Shown here in pieces: positions 8,664 through 20,386 of a stretch of 64,000 bases of DNA. The position numbers and the translations under genes were made by a program. How positions within the stretch are numbered: position 1 is the first letter of the stretch; every line of letters begins with the position of its first letter. The notes under the pieces were generated by a model that made no database searches, was not told the origin of the DNA, and was given only the letters and a program-made list of their open reading frames with translations. The stretch is taken from contig CANJHI010000001.1 in assembly GCA_947474005.1 (NCBI GenBank), positions 1 through 64,000 of the forward strand. Direction: 5' to 3'. Source of the DNA: Alphaproteobacteria bacterium. Lineage in GTDB: Bacteria; Pseudomonadota; Alphaproteobacteria; Reyranellales; Reyranellaceae.

Positions 8664-9497
8664 ATGACAACCAGCTCGCCCCGCCTGCCCAGCCCGCCTC
8701 GTTTGCAGCGTGCCTCCGGCGAAAGCCGCGTCGCCTTTGCCGTGCGCGATGGCGAGACGCGGCTGGCCGACCTCTATCAACGCGATCCCTGCCGGGTCTT
8801 GTTCCCCGATCCCGAGCCGGGAGAGCCGCCCCAGGCGGTGCTGGTGACGACCTCGGGCGGCGTGGCCGGCGGTGATCGGCTCCGCATGGAGGTCGCGGCC
8901 GGCCCGGGCGCCCATGCCGTGGTGGCGACGCAGGCGGCGGAAAAGATCTATCGCGCCGCACCCGGCAGCGATCCCTGCCGGATCGACGTGGCGATCAATG
9001 TGGGGGCGGACGCCGTCCTCGACTGGCTGCCGCAGGAGACCATCGTCTTCCAGGGTGCGCGTCTGGTGCGCCGCACCGTGGCTGAGGTGGCGGCGGGGGC
9101 GTCGCTGCTCGGCTGCGAGATGGTCGTGCTGGGCCGTGGCGCCTCGGGCGAGCGCTTCGCCTCGGGCCTGCTGCTGGATTCGTGGTCGGTCCGCCGCGCC
9201 GGCCGGCTCGCCTGGACCGACACGCTGCGCGTCGAGGGCGAGACACCGGGCGGCGCGGGCTTTGGGACGGCCAATGCGCTGGCCACGATCATCGGCGTCT
9301 GGGACGACCCGCAGGCATTCTTCGAGAAGGCCCGTCCGCTCCTCGAGATCGAGGGCAAGATCCGGGCGGGCGTCACGGTCGTGAACGGCGTGATGGTGGC
9401 GCGGCTGCTGGGCGAGGCGACACAGGTGCGCGAAGCGGGTATCCGTTTTCTGAGCGGTCTGCGCGGCCAGAAGATGCCGCGCGTTTGGCATGTTTGA
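8664..9497 (+). CDS. ureD: urease accessory protein UreD
   Basis: TTSGGVAGGDRL, AEKIYRA, DWLPQETIVFQGA motifs; first gene of urease locus. Confidence 0.92.
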   Translation: MTTSSPRLPSPPRLQRASGESRVAFAVRDGETRLADLYQRDPCRVLFPDPEPGEPPQAVLVTTSGGVAGGDRLRMEVAAGPGAHAVVATQAAEKIYRAAPGSDPCRIDVAINVGADAVLDWLPQETIVFQGARLVRRTVAEVAAGASLLGCEMVVLGRGASGERFASGLLLDSWSVRRAGRLAWTDTLRVEGETPGGAGFGTANALATIIGVWDDPQAFFEKARPLLEIEGKIRAGVTVVNGVMVARLLGEATQVREAGIRFLSGLRGQKMPRVWHV

Positions 9498-9548
9498 TGC
9501 AGCTTCCGGCGGGTTATAGTCGAAGCTGAGAGCAGGGGAACTCGGCCA

Positions 9549-9851
9549 ATGAATCTGACGCCTCGGGAAAAGGACAAGCTTCTGGTCGCCATGGCGGCTG
9601 TCGTGGCCCGCCGGCGTCTCGAGCGCGGCGTAAAACTCAACCATCCCGAGGCCGTGGCCCTGATCTCCGACTTCGTCGTCGAGGGCGCGCGCGATGGCCG
9701 CTCGGTCGCCGATCTGATGCATGAGGGCGCCAGTGTCATCCGTCGCGAACAGGTGATGGAGGGGGTGGCCGAGATGATCCACGACATCCAGGTCGAGGCG
9801 ACTTTTCCCGACGGCACCAAGCTCGTCACCGTCCACGATCCGATCCGCTGA
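9549..9851 (+). CDS. ureA: urease subunit gamma
   Basis: [50 protein letters not shown]. Confidence 0.96.
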   Translation: MNLTPREKDKLLVAMAAVVARRRLERGVKLNHPEAVALISDFVVEGARDGRSVADLMHEGASVIRREQVMEGVAEMIHDIQVEATFPDGTKLVTVHDPIR

Positions 9852-9863
9852 GGAGCACGGGCC

Positions 9864-11909
<2,046 letters not shown>

Positions 11910-11910
11910 C

Positions 11911-12399
11911 ATGAAGCGCGCCCTTGAAGTCGTCCGCGCCGGCCACTGGCCGACGCAGGACCGAACCGACACCGTCACCCTGCTGTTTGACGACCGCTAT
12001 CGCCGCCGCCTGCGCATGCTGGGCGATGGCGGCCTCGATTTCCTGCTCGATCTGGTCGAGCCAGTGGTGCTGCATTCCGGCGATGGGCTCAGGCTGGAGG
12101 AGGGCGGCTTCGTCGAAGTGAGGGCCGCCGACGAGGATCTCGTCGAGGTACGCGGCCACGATCCGGCCTCGTTTGCCCGGCTGGCATGGCATCTCGGCAA
12201 TCGCCACCTGCCCACGCAGATCGATAGCGATCGGATCCTGATCCGCGACGATCATGTCATCGTCGATATGCTGAAGGGGTTGGGCGCCGAGGTCCGTAAG
12301 GTGCGCGTACCGTTCGATCCCGAGGGCGGCGCCTACGGCCAGCACAATCACGATACCGGCCATCGTCATGGCGAGCTGCGTCCCGAGCGCCATGGCTAG
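11911..12399 (+). CDS. ureE: urease accessory protein UreE
   Basis: Position between ureC and ureF; short His-rich C-terminus GQHNHDTGHRHGELRPERHG. Confidence 0.9.
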   Translation: MKRALEVVRAGHWPTQDRTDTVTLLFDDRYRRRLRMLGDGGLDFLLDLVEPVVLHSGDGLRLEEGGFVEVRAADEDLVEVRGHDPASFARLAWHLGNRHLPTQIDSDRILIRDDHVIVDMLKGLGAEVRKVRVPFDPEGGAYGQHNHDTGHRHGELRPERHG

Positions 12400-12405
12400 T
12401 TCACG

Positions 12406-13089
12406 ATGACAAGCGATCCGCTCTACCGGCTGCTCGCTTGGCTGTCGCCGGCCTATCCGGTCGGCGCCTTCAGCTATAGCCATGGCGTGGAAACAGCGGT
12501 GGAGGAGGGATTCATCAAGGATCGCGCCTCGCTGATTGCCTGGTTGGAAAGCGTGATCGAGCGCGGCACCGGCCTGGTCGATGGGGCCCTGCTTGCTGCG
12601 GCGTGGCGCGCCGTCGATAGCGCCGATTGGCCGTCGTTCGATACAGTTGCCGAACGTGCAGCGGCGTGGCGGGGAACCTCCGAGATGGCGCTCGAATCGC
12701 GTCAGCAGGGCGGCTCTTTCCTGTCGATCACCCGGGCGGCCTGGCCGCATCCCGCTCTCGAGACGGGCCACGAGCGAACCGGTGGCGAGATGGCGCTGCC
12801 GGTGGCCGTGGCGCTGGCGGCGGCCGCGCACGGCATCGCGCTCGAGTCCGTCTTGGCCGCCTACCTGCATGCCTTTGCCGCCAACCTGATCTCGGCGGCG
12901 GTGCGAACCGTGCCGCTCGGCCAGACCGATGGCCAACGCGCCCTGGCGGCGCTGGAGCCTGCCGTGCGGCGGACGGTCGAGGCGGCGCTTGCGGCCGCCT
13001 CACTCGACGAGATCGGCACGGCGACGCCGCTGCTCGACTGGTGCTCGCTGCGCCATGAAACGCAATACACGCGGCTGTTCCGCTCATGA
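12406..13089 (+). CDS. ureF: urease accessory protein UreF
   Basis: LAWLSPAYPVGAFSYSHGVETAVEEG motif. Confidence 0.93.
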   Translation: MTSDPLYRLLAWLSPAYPVGAFSYSHGVETAVEEGFIKDRASLIAWLESVIERGTGLVDGALLAAAWRAVDSADWPSFDTVAERAAAWRGTSEMALESRQQGGSFLSITRAAWPHPALETGHERTGGEMALPVAVALAAAAHGIALESVLAAYLHAFAANLISAAVRTVPLGQTDGQRALAALEPAVRRTVEAALAAASLDEIGTATPLLDWCSLRHETQYTRLFRS

Positions 13090-13514
13090 CCGCGGTGCTG
13101 GCGTTCCTGCTGTTCGTCGGAGTCGGCGCCATTGCCGTCGTCCACGCCCTATGGGGTCTCGGCAGCACCTGGCCTGAGGCCAACCAGGAGGCGTTGGCGC
13201 GCGGTGTCGTGGGCGATGGTCGCAAGCGCATGCCGCCGTCCTGGCAGTGCTTCGCCGTGGCAGCCCTGCTGGCCGTGGTGGCACTGTGGCCCTGGTACGT
13301 GCTGGGACGCGGCCAGGAGCCGGCGGTGCTGACCGGCACCTTCGCAATTGCCGGCGCCTTCGTCGCCCGCGGCTGGGCCGGTTATAGTCCGCGCTGGCGG
13401 AGCCATTTCTACGACGAGCCGTTTGCCAGGCGCGACAAGCGGTACTATTCGCCCTACAGCCTGTTGCTCGGCGTGAGCTATCTCGCGCTGCTGGCCGGAG
13501 AAATGGAACGATGA
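13086..13514 (+). CDS. DUF3995-like small membrane protein
   Basis: Hydrophobic helices, [19 protein letters not shown] overlaps with both ureF and ureG; family name from recall only. Confidence 0.75.
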   Translation: MTAVLAFLLFVGVGAIAVVHALWGLGSTWPEANQEALARGVVGDGRKRMPPSWQCFAVAALLAVVALWPWYVLGRGQEPAVLTGTFAIAGAFVARGWAGYSPRWRSHFYDEPFARRDKRYYSPYSLLLGVSYLALLAGEMER

Positions 13515-14128
13515 ATGCGCGTGGTCCCCTGAGAGTGGGCGTGGGCGGTCCGGTCGGGTCGGGCAAGACGGCCCTGGTCGAGCGTCTGTGCAAGAGCATG
13601 CGCGATACTTACGACATCGCCGTCGTCACCAACGATATCTACACCAAGGAAGATGCCGAGTTCCTGACGCGCGCCGGCGCACTGGAACCGGACCGGATCG
13701 TCGGTGTCGAAACCGGCGGCTGTCCGCACACGGCGATCCGCGAGGACGCCTCGATCAACCTCGCCGCCGTCGCCGACATCGTCCGCAAGTGGCCGGCCCT
13801 CGAGATTGTCTTCGTCGAATCGGGCGGTGACAACCTTGCCGCCACCTTCTCGCCCGAACTGGCCGACCTCACCATCTACGTGATCGACGTCGCGGCCGGC
13901 GAGAAGATCCCGCGCAAGGGCGGGCCAGGGATCACGCGATCGGACCTGCTGGTGATCAACAAGATCGACCTGGCACCGCTGGTCGGTGCCAATCTCGATG
14001 TCATGGACCGCGACGCGCGCAAGATGCGTGGCGCCAGGCCTTTCATCTTTTCGAACCTGAAAGAGCACAAGGGTGTGGCGGAAGTTGCCGCCTTCATCGT
14101 GCGCCAGGGTGGCCTCACGGCGCGTTGA
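13511..14128 (+). CDS. ureG: urease accessory GTPase UreG
   Basis: [19 protein letters not shown]-loop; [15 protein letters not shown]. Confidence 0.96.
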   Translation: MNARGPLRVGVGGPVGSGKTALVERLCKSMRDTYDIAVVTNDIYTKEDAEFLTRAGALEPDRIVGVETGGCPHTAIREDASINLAAVADIVRKWPALEIVFVESGGDNLAATFSPELADLTIYVIDVAAGEKIPRKGGPGITRSDLLVINKIDLAPLVGANLDVMDRDARKMRGARPFIFSNLKEHKGVAEVAAFIVRQGGLTAR

Positions 14129-14176
14129 TGTGGAAGATTGAGGGATGTGGAAGAATAGAGGAATGAGGAGAAGTCG

Positions 14177-14746
14177 ATGATCCGGACGATCTGCCTGACG
14201 GCCCTGTTGTTTGCCTTTGCCGGCCCCGCGTCGGCTCACCCCGGTCACGAAGCCTCCGGTTTCCTCCATCCCTTCACCGGGATCGATCACCTGCTGGCCA
14301 TGGTCGGCGTCGGCATTTGGGCCGCCCTGCTCGCAGCCCGGAAGCCACTGGCGGCCCTGCTCGTGCCGGCCGCCTTCCTCGCAATGATGGCTATTGGCGC
14401 AGCTGCCGGATTTGCGGGCATAAAATTGCCCATGGTTGAGGCAGTCATTCTGAGTTCGGTTTTCGTCTTTGGCGGTCTCATCATGGCTGCAGTGCGTCTG
14501 CCGTCGGCGGCAGCCATGGCGGTGGCCGGCCTGTTTGCTTTCTTCCATGGTTATGCCCACGCCCTCGAAGCGCCGGCCGATGGCGCCGGCACCTACATTT
14601 TGGGATTCCTGGCGGCGACCACCCTGCTGCAAGCAGCCGGATTGGGACTCGGCTGGGCGGCACTCCGCGTCCTCGGCGACATGGGATTGCGCGCCCTGGG
14701 CGGCGCCGTTCTGGCCGGCGGCGCCTTCGTCCTGATCGCGCAGTAG
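14177..14746 (+). CDS. ureJ: HupE/UreJ family protein
   Basis: Signal peptide, HPGHEASGFLHPFTGIDHLLAMVGVGIWAA, HGYAHA. Confidence 0.88.
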   Translation: MIRTICLTALLFAFAGPASAHPGHEASGFLHPFTGIDHLLAMVGVGIWAALLAARKPLAALLVPAAFLAMMAIGAAAGFAGIKLPMVEAVILSSVFVFGGLIMAAVRLPSAAAMAVAGLFAFFHGYAHALEAPADGAGTYILGFLAATTLLQAAGLGLGWAALRVLGDMGLRALGGAVLAGGAFVLIAQ

Positions 14747-14773
14747 AAGTTTTCCCGGGCCGGGCGGGAAGTT

Positions 14774-14789
14774 TGGCACGGCATTCGCT
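14774..14789 (+). promoter_or_regulatory. candidate sigma-54 promoter upstream of urtA
   Basis: TGGCACG-GCAT-TCGCT against consensus TGGCACG-N4-TTGCW; one core mismatch. Confidence 0.65.
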
Positions 14790-14837
14790 TTCCATGTTCT
14801 CGGGCGGGGGAATTCCGTCGATAACAAGGAGAGCGGG

Positions 14838-16127
14838 ATGAAATTCGGATCGATGATGCGGACGGGCCTCGTTGCCGCCGGCCTCCTGGCTGGCGCTGCG
14901 GGCAGCGCGTTTGCCCAGGGGGCACCGATCAAGGTCGGTATTCTGCATTCACTGTCAGGCACGATGGCGATCAGCGAGACGACCCTCAAGGACGTCATGC
15001 TGATGCTGATCGAAGAGCAGAACAAGAAGGGCGGCGTTCTGGGCCGCAAGCTCGAGGCCGTCGTCGTCGACCCGGCATCGAACTGGCCGCTGTTCGCCGA
15101 GAAGGCGCGCGAGTTGCTGCAGAAGGACAAGGTGGCTGCGGTGTTCGGCTGCTGGACCTCGGTCAGCCGCAAGTCGGTCCTGCCGGTGTTCGAGGAGCTG
15201 AACGGCATCCTCTTCTACCCGGTGCAGTACGAAGGCGAAGAGAGCTCGCGCAACGTGTTCTATACCGGCGCCGCTCCGAACCAGCAGGCGATCCCGGCCG
15301 TCGACTATCTGATGGCCAACGAGAAAGTTCAGCGCTGGGTCCTGGCCGGCACGGACTACGTCTATCCGCGCACGACCAACAAGATCCTCGAGGCCTACCT
15401 CAAGCTGAAGGGCGTCAAGCAGGAAGACATCCTGATCAACTACACGCCGTTCGGTCACTCCGATTGGCAGTCGATCGTCGCCGACATCAAGAAGTTCGGC
15501 TCGGCCGGCAAGAAGACCGCCGTCGTGTCGACCATCAACGGCGACGCCAACGTTCCATTCTACAAGGAGCTCGGCAACCAGGGCATCAAGGCCAAGGACA
15601 TCCCGGTCGTGGCCTTCTCGGTCGGTGAAGAAGAGCTCGCCGGCATCGACACCAAGCCGCTGATCGGCCATCTCGCCGCCTGGAACTACTTCCAGTCGGT
15701 GAAGAACCCGACCAACGAGGCGTTCATCAAGACCTGGCAGACCTTCACCAAGAACCCGAAGCGGGTGACGAACGATCCGATGGAAGCCCACGTGATCGGC
15801 TTCGCCATGTGGATCGAGGCGGTGAAGAAGGCCGGCACGACCGATGCGGATGCGGTGATCGACGCCATGATCGGCATTGCCGTGCCGAACCTGACGGGTG
15901 GCCTTTCGGCGATGATGCCGAACCATCACATCACCAAGCCGGTTCTGATCGGCGAGATCCAGGGCAACGGTCAGTTCGACGTCGTGTCGTCGACCGCTCT
16001 GGTGCTCGGCGACGAATGGTCGGACTACCTGCCCGACTCCAAGGACCTGATCTCCGATTGGCGCAAGCCGATGAGCTGCGGCAACTTCAACGTTGTCACC
16101 GGCAAGTGCGGCGGCAAGGGCAAGTAG
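14838..16127 (+). CDS. urtA: urea ABC transporter substrate-binding protein
   Basis: Signal peptide; PIKVGILHSLSGTMAISETTLKDVMLMLIEEQNKKGG; urtABCDE synteny. Confidence 0.94.
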   Translation: MKFGSMMRTGLVAAGLLAGAAGSAFAQGAPIKVGILHSLSGTMAISETTLKDVMLMLIEEQNKKGGVLGRKLEAVVVDPASNWPLFAEKARELLQKDKVAAVFGCWTSVSRKSVLPVFEELNGILFYPVQYEGEESSRNVFYTGAAPNQQAIPAVDYLMANEKVQRWVLAGTDYVYPRTTNKILEAYLKLKGVKQEDILINYTPFGHSDWQSIVADIKKFGSAGKKTAVVSTINGDANVPFYKELGNQGIKAKDIPVVAFSVGEEELAGIDTKPLIGHLAAWNYFQSVKNPTNEAFIKTWQTFTKNPKRVTNDPMEAHVIGFAMWIEAVKKAGTTDADAVIDAMIGIAVPNLTGGLSAMMPNHHITKPVLIGEIQGNGQFDVVSSTALVLGDEWSDYLPDSKDLISDWRKPMSCGNFNVVTGKCGGKGK

Positions 16128-16153
16128 GCCCAACCGTCACCAACTCACAGGGG

Positions 16154-16177
16154 CGGGGCGACTTTCGAGTCGCCCCG
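16154..16177 (+). terminator. stem-loop CGGGGCGACT-TTCG-AGTCGCCCCG between urtA and urtB (attenuator/processing or partial terminator)
   Basis: Perfect 10-bp stem with UUCG loop, no long T-tract. Confidence 0.7.
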
Positions 16178-16204
16178 TTCTCATCTCCGGGTTAATTCTC
16201 AGTC

Positions 16205-17830
16205 ATGCTTTCCCTGCGCCCGTTTGCGATACTGCTGTCGGCGCTGGCCACGATGCTGGCCTCGGGGCTGATCGCCGCCACGGCCTTTGCCGCCGATCTG
16301 CCGACTCTCGTGGGCAGCCTTACGACCGGCAGTTTCGGTGATCGCGAGACTGCGATCACGGCGATGGCTGCATCGGGCGAGCAGCGCGCCGCTCCGATCC
16401 TGGAAGCCTTGGCCGCGGGCCAGCTCTATGTCCGCAAGTCCGACAATCTCGTGCTCATCGGCAAGCCCGACGGCAATCAACTCTCGCTGACCGAGGCGAT
16501 CTCCGGCAAGGCCGCCGGTAGCGGCACCGAAGCCGACCTCGATCGTGTCCGCGTCAACAATCGCTTGCGTGGCATCATAGAAGCCGCCATCGGCTCGCTC
16601 ACCCTGATGAGCCCCGATCCCCGCGTGCGCCGCGGTGCCGCCGAGGCCCTTTTCAAGCGCCGCGATGCCTCGTCGCTGGCCGCTCTCGATGTTGCGCTCG
16701 CGGCCGAGAAGGACCCGCGCATCAAGCAGTCCATGAATGAGGCGCGGGCCGCCAGCGTGCTGGCGTCCGATGCGCCCGCGGCGCAGAAGATCGAAGCCAT
16801 CGCGCTGGTACGCGCGCGTGCCGACCGCGATTCGCTGGGCGTCCTGCAGGCCGTGGCTTCATCGGCGACCGATCCGGAGGTCAAGGCCGCCGCCGCTGCT
16901 GGCGCCGATGCCGTTCGCCAGACGCTCGCCGCCTGGGAGGTTGCGCAGAACATCTGGTACGGCATCTCGCTGGGCTCGGTGCTTCTGCTGGCCGCGATCG
17001 GCCTCGCCATTACCTTCGGCACCATGGGCGTCATCAACATGGCGCATGGCGAGATGGTGATGCTGGGTGCCTATACGACCTTCGTCGTGCAGGAGATCAT
17101 CCGTACCTCGGCGCCGCATTTATTCGACGTCTCGCTGCTGATTGCGCTCCCGCTCGCGTTCGTGGTGGCCGGTGGCATCGGTATCCTGATCGAGCGCGGC
17201 ATCATTCGCTTTCTCTACGGTCGGCCGCTCGACACGCTGCTCGCCACCTGGGGCCTGTCGCTGGTACTGCAGCAGGCCGTGCGCTCGATCTTCGGTTCGT
17301 CCAACCGCGAAGTCGGCGCGCCGTCATGGATGTCCGGCGCCTTCCAGGTCGGCCAGATCAACGTCACCTACGGCCGGCTGTGGATCGTGGTGTTTTCCAT
17401 GATCGTGTTCGTCACCCTGATCCTGGTACTGCGCAAGACGCCGCTCGGCCTCTATATGCGCGCCGTCACCCAGAACCGGCCCATGGCCTCGGCCATGGGC
17501 ATCCGCACCCCCAGGGTCGATGCGCTCACCTTCGGTCTGGGCTCGGGCATCGCGGGCCTCGCCGGCGTGGCACTCAGCCAGATCGACAACGTCAGTCCTA
17601 ACCTTGGCCAAGGCTACATCATCGACTCATTCATGGTCGTGGTGTTCGGCGGCGTCGGCAATCTGTTCGGCACGCTGATCGGCGCGCTGACCCTGGGTGT
17701 GGTCAACAAGTTCCTCGAACCCTACGCCGGCGCGGTGCTGGGCAAGATCCTGGTCCTGGTGTTCATCATCCTGTTCATCCAGCGCCGCCCGCGCGGCCTG
17801 TTCGCGCTGAAGGGCCGCTCTGTCGAATGA
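16205..17830 (+). CDS. urtB: urea ABC transporter permease UrtB
   Basis: N-terminal helical-repeat-like region, then GTMGVINMAHGEMVMLGAYTTFVVQ of branched-chain-type permeases. Confidence 0.93.
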   Translation: MLSLRPFAILLSALATMLASGLIAATAFAADLPTLVGSLTTGSFGDRETAITAMAASGEQRAAPILEALAAGQLYVRKSDNLVLIGKPDGNQLSLTEAISGKAAGSGTEADLDRVRVNNRLRGIIEAAIGSLTLMSPDPRVRRGAAEALFKRRDASSLAALDVALAAEKDPRIKQSMNEARAASVLASDAPAAQKIEAIALVRARADRDSLGVLQAVASSATDPEVKAAAAAGADAVRQTLAAWEVAQNIWYGISLGSVLLLAAIGLAITFGTMGVINMAHGEMVMLGAYTTFVVQEIIRTSAPHLFDVSLLIALPLAFVVAGGIGILIERGIIRFLYGRPLDTLLATWGLSLVLQQAVRSIFGSSNREVGAPSWMSGAFQVGQINVTYGRLWIVVFSMIVFVTLILVLRKTPLGLYMRAVTQNRPMASAMGIRTPRVDALTFGLGSGIAGLAGVALSQIDNVSPNLGQGYIIDSFMVVVFGGVGNLFGTLIGALTLGVVNKFLEPYAGAVLGKILVLVFIILFIQRRPRGLFALKGRSVE

Positions 17831-18941
17831 TTACGCGTTTCCTGCTCCAGGGCATGGACCGGAACCTGCGCCTCTTCGTGTTGCTGGTGCTGGCGGTCGG
17901 CGTCACCTTGCCGCTGCTCAACCAGATCGTGCCGCCCGGCAGCCCGTTCCACGTGCCGGCCTGGCTGCTTCAACTGATCGGCAAGTATCTCAGCTTTGCC
18001 CTGCTGGCGCTCGCGGTCGACCTGGTGTGGGGCTTCTGCGGTATCCTCTCGCTCGGCCACGGCGCCTTCTTTGCCCTCGGCGGCTACTGCATGGGCATGT
18101 ACCTGATGCGCCAGATCGGCAGCCGCGGCGTCTACGGCAACCCGCTGCTGCCCGACTTCATGGTGTTCCTGAACTACAAGGAGCTGCCATGGTTCTGGTA
18201 CGGCTTCGACAATTTCGGCTTCGCCATGCTCATGGCCATCCTGGTGCCGAGCCTGCTGGCCTTCGCACTGGGCTGGTTCGCCTTCCGCAGCCGCGTCACT
18301 GGCGTCTACCTCTCGATCATCACCCAGGCGATGACTTTCGCGCTGATGCTGGCGTTCTTCCGCAACGACATGGGTCTCGGCGGCAACAACGGCATGACCG
18401 ATTTCAAGGAGATCCTGGGCTTCTCCGTGCAGGCCGACAGCACGCGCGCGGTGCTCTGCTTCGCCTCGGCCTTCATGCTGGCGCTGGGCCTCGTCGTTTC
18501 GGCGGCAATCGTCGGCTCGCGCTTCGGCAAGGCGCTGACTGCGGTGCGCGACGCCGAAAGCCGCATGCGCTTTCTGGGTTACCGCGTCGAGGGTTATAAG
18601 CTTTTCGTCTTCGTGTTCTCGGCCGCCATGGCGGGCATCGCCGGCGCGCTCTACGTGCCTCAGGTCGGCATCATCAACCCCAGCGAATTCTCGCCCGCCA
18701 ACTCGATCGAAGCCGTGTTGTGGGTCGCGGTCGGTGGCCGTGGCACCCTGATCGGGCCGGTGATCGGCGCCTTCATCGTGAATTTCGGCAAGACCTGGCT
18801 CACCGGCGCGCTGCCCGAGTTCTGGCTGTTCGCGCTGGGTGCGCTCTTCATCGTCGTGACGCTGCTGCTGCCCAAGGGCGTGGTCGGTCTCTGGGCCCAG
18901 ATTAAGAATCGGTCGCTGGCCAAGAAGGCGAGGGCGCCGGT

Positions 18942-18945
<4 letters not shown>
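17827..18945 (+). CDS. urtC: urea ABC transporter permease UrtC
   Basis: LVWGFCGILSLGHGAFFALGGYCMGMYLMRQIG; ATGA overlap with urtB. Confidence 0.93.
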
Positions 18946-19688
<743 letters not shown>

Positions 19689-19690
19689 CA

Positions 19691-20386
19691 ATGCTCACCG
19701 TCCAGAACGTCGATCTCTTCTACGGTGCCGCCCAGGCGCTGCGCTCGGTGTCGGTGTCGGCCACGATCGGCCGGGTGACCTGCCTGCTGGGTCGCAACGG
19801 CGTCGGCAAGACCAGCCTGCTGCGCGCCATCGTCGGCCTGCAGCCGATCGCCTCGGGCTCGATCTCCCTCGAGGACCAGGAAATCTCCAAGCTGCCGCCC
19901 TACGAGCGGGCGCGGCGTGGCGTGGCGCTGGTGCCGCAGGGCCGCGAGATCTTCCCGCTGCTGACGGTGAAGGAGAACCTCGAGACAGGCTTCGCGCCGG
20001 TCGGTCGCGACCAGCGCAAGATTCCCGACGAGGTGTTCGAACTCTTCCCGGTGCTCGATTCGATGCTGAAGCGCCGCGGTGGCGATCTCTCCGGTGGCCA
20101 GCAGCAGCAGCTCGCCATCGGCCGGGCGCTCACCATGCGGCCCAAGCTGTTGGTACTCGACGAGCCGACCGAAGGCATCCAGCCCTCGGTGATCAAGGAC
20201 ATCGGCCGCGCCATCACCTTCCTGCGCCAGCGCGGCGACATGGCGATCCTGCTGGTCGAGCAGTATCTCGAATTCGCCCACGAGCTGGCCGACGACTTCG
20301 CGGTCATGGACCGCGGCGAGGTCGTGATGTCCGGCACCCGCGAGACGTTCGACGCGGATGCCGTGCGCCGTCACATGACGGTCTAG
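19691..20386 (+). CDS. urtE: urea ABC transporter ATP-binding protein UrtE
   Basis: GRNGVGKTSLLRAIVG; LSGGQQQQLAIGRAL; EPTEGIQPSVI. Confidence 0.94.
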   Translation: MLTVQNVDLFYGAAQALRSVSVSATIGRVTCLLGRNGVGKTSLLRAIVGLQPIASGSISLEDQEISKLPPYERARRGVALVPQGREIFPLLTVKENLETGFAPVGRDQRKIPDEVFELFPVLDSMLKRRGGDLSGGQQQQLAIGRALTMRPKLLVLDEPTEGIQPSVIKDIGRAITFLRQRGDMAILLVEQYLEFAHELADDFAVMDRGEVVMSGTRETFDADAVRRHMTV

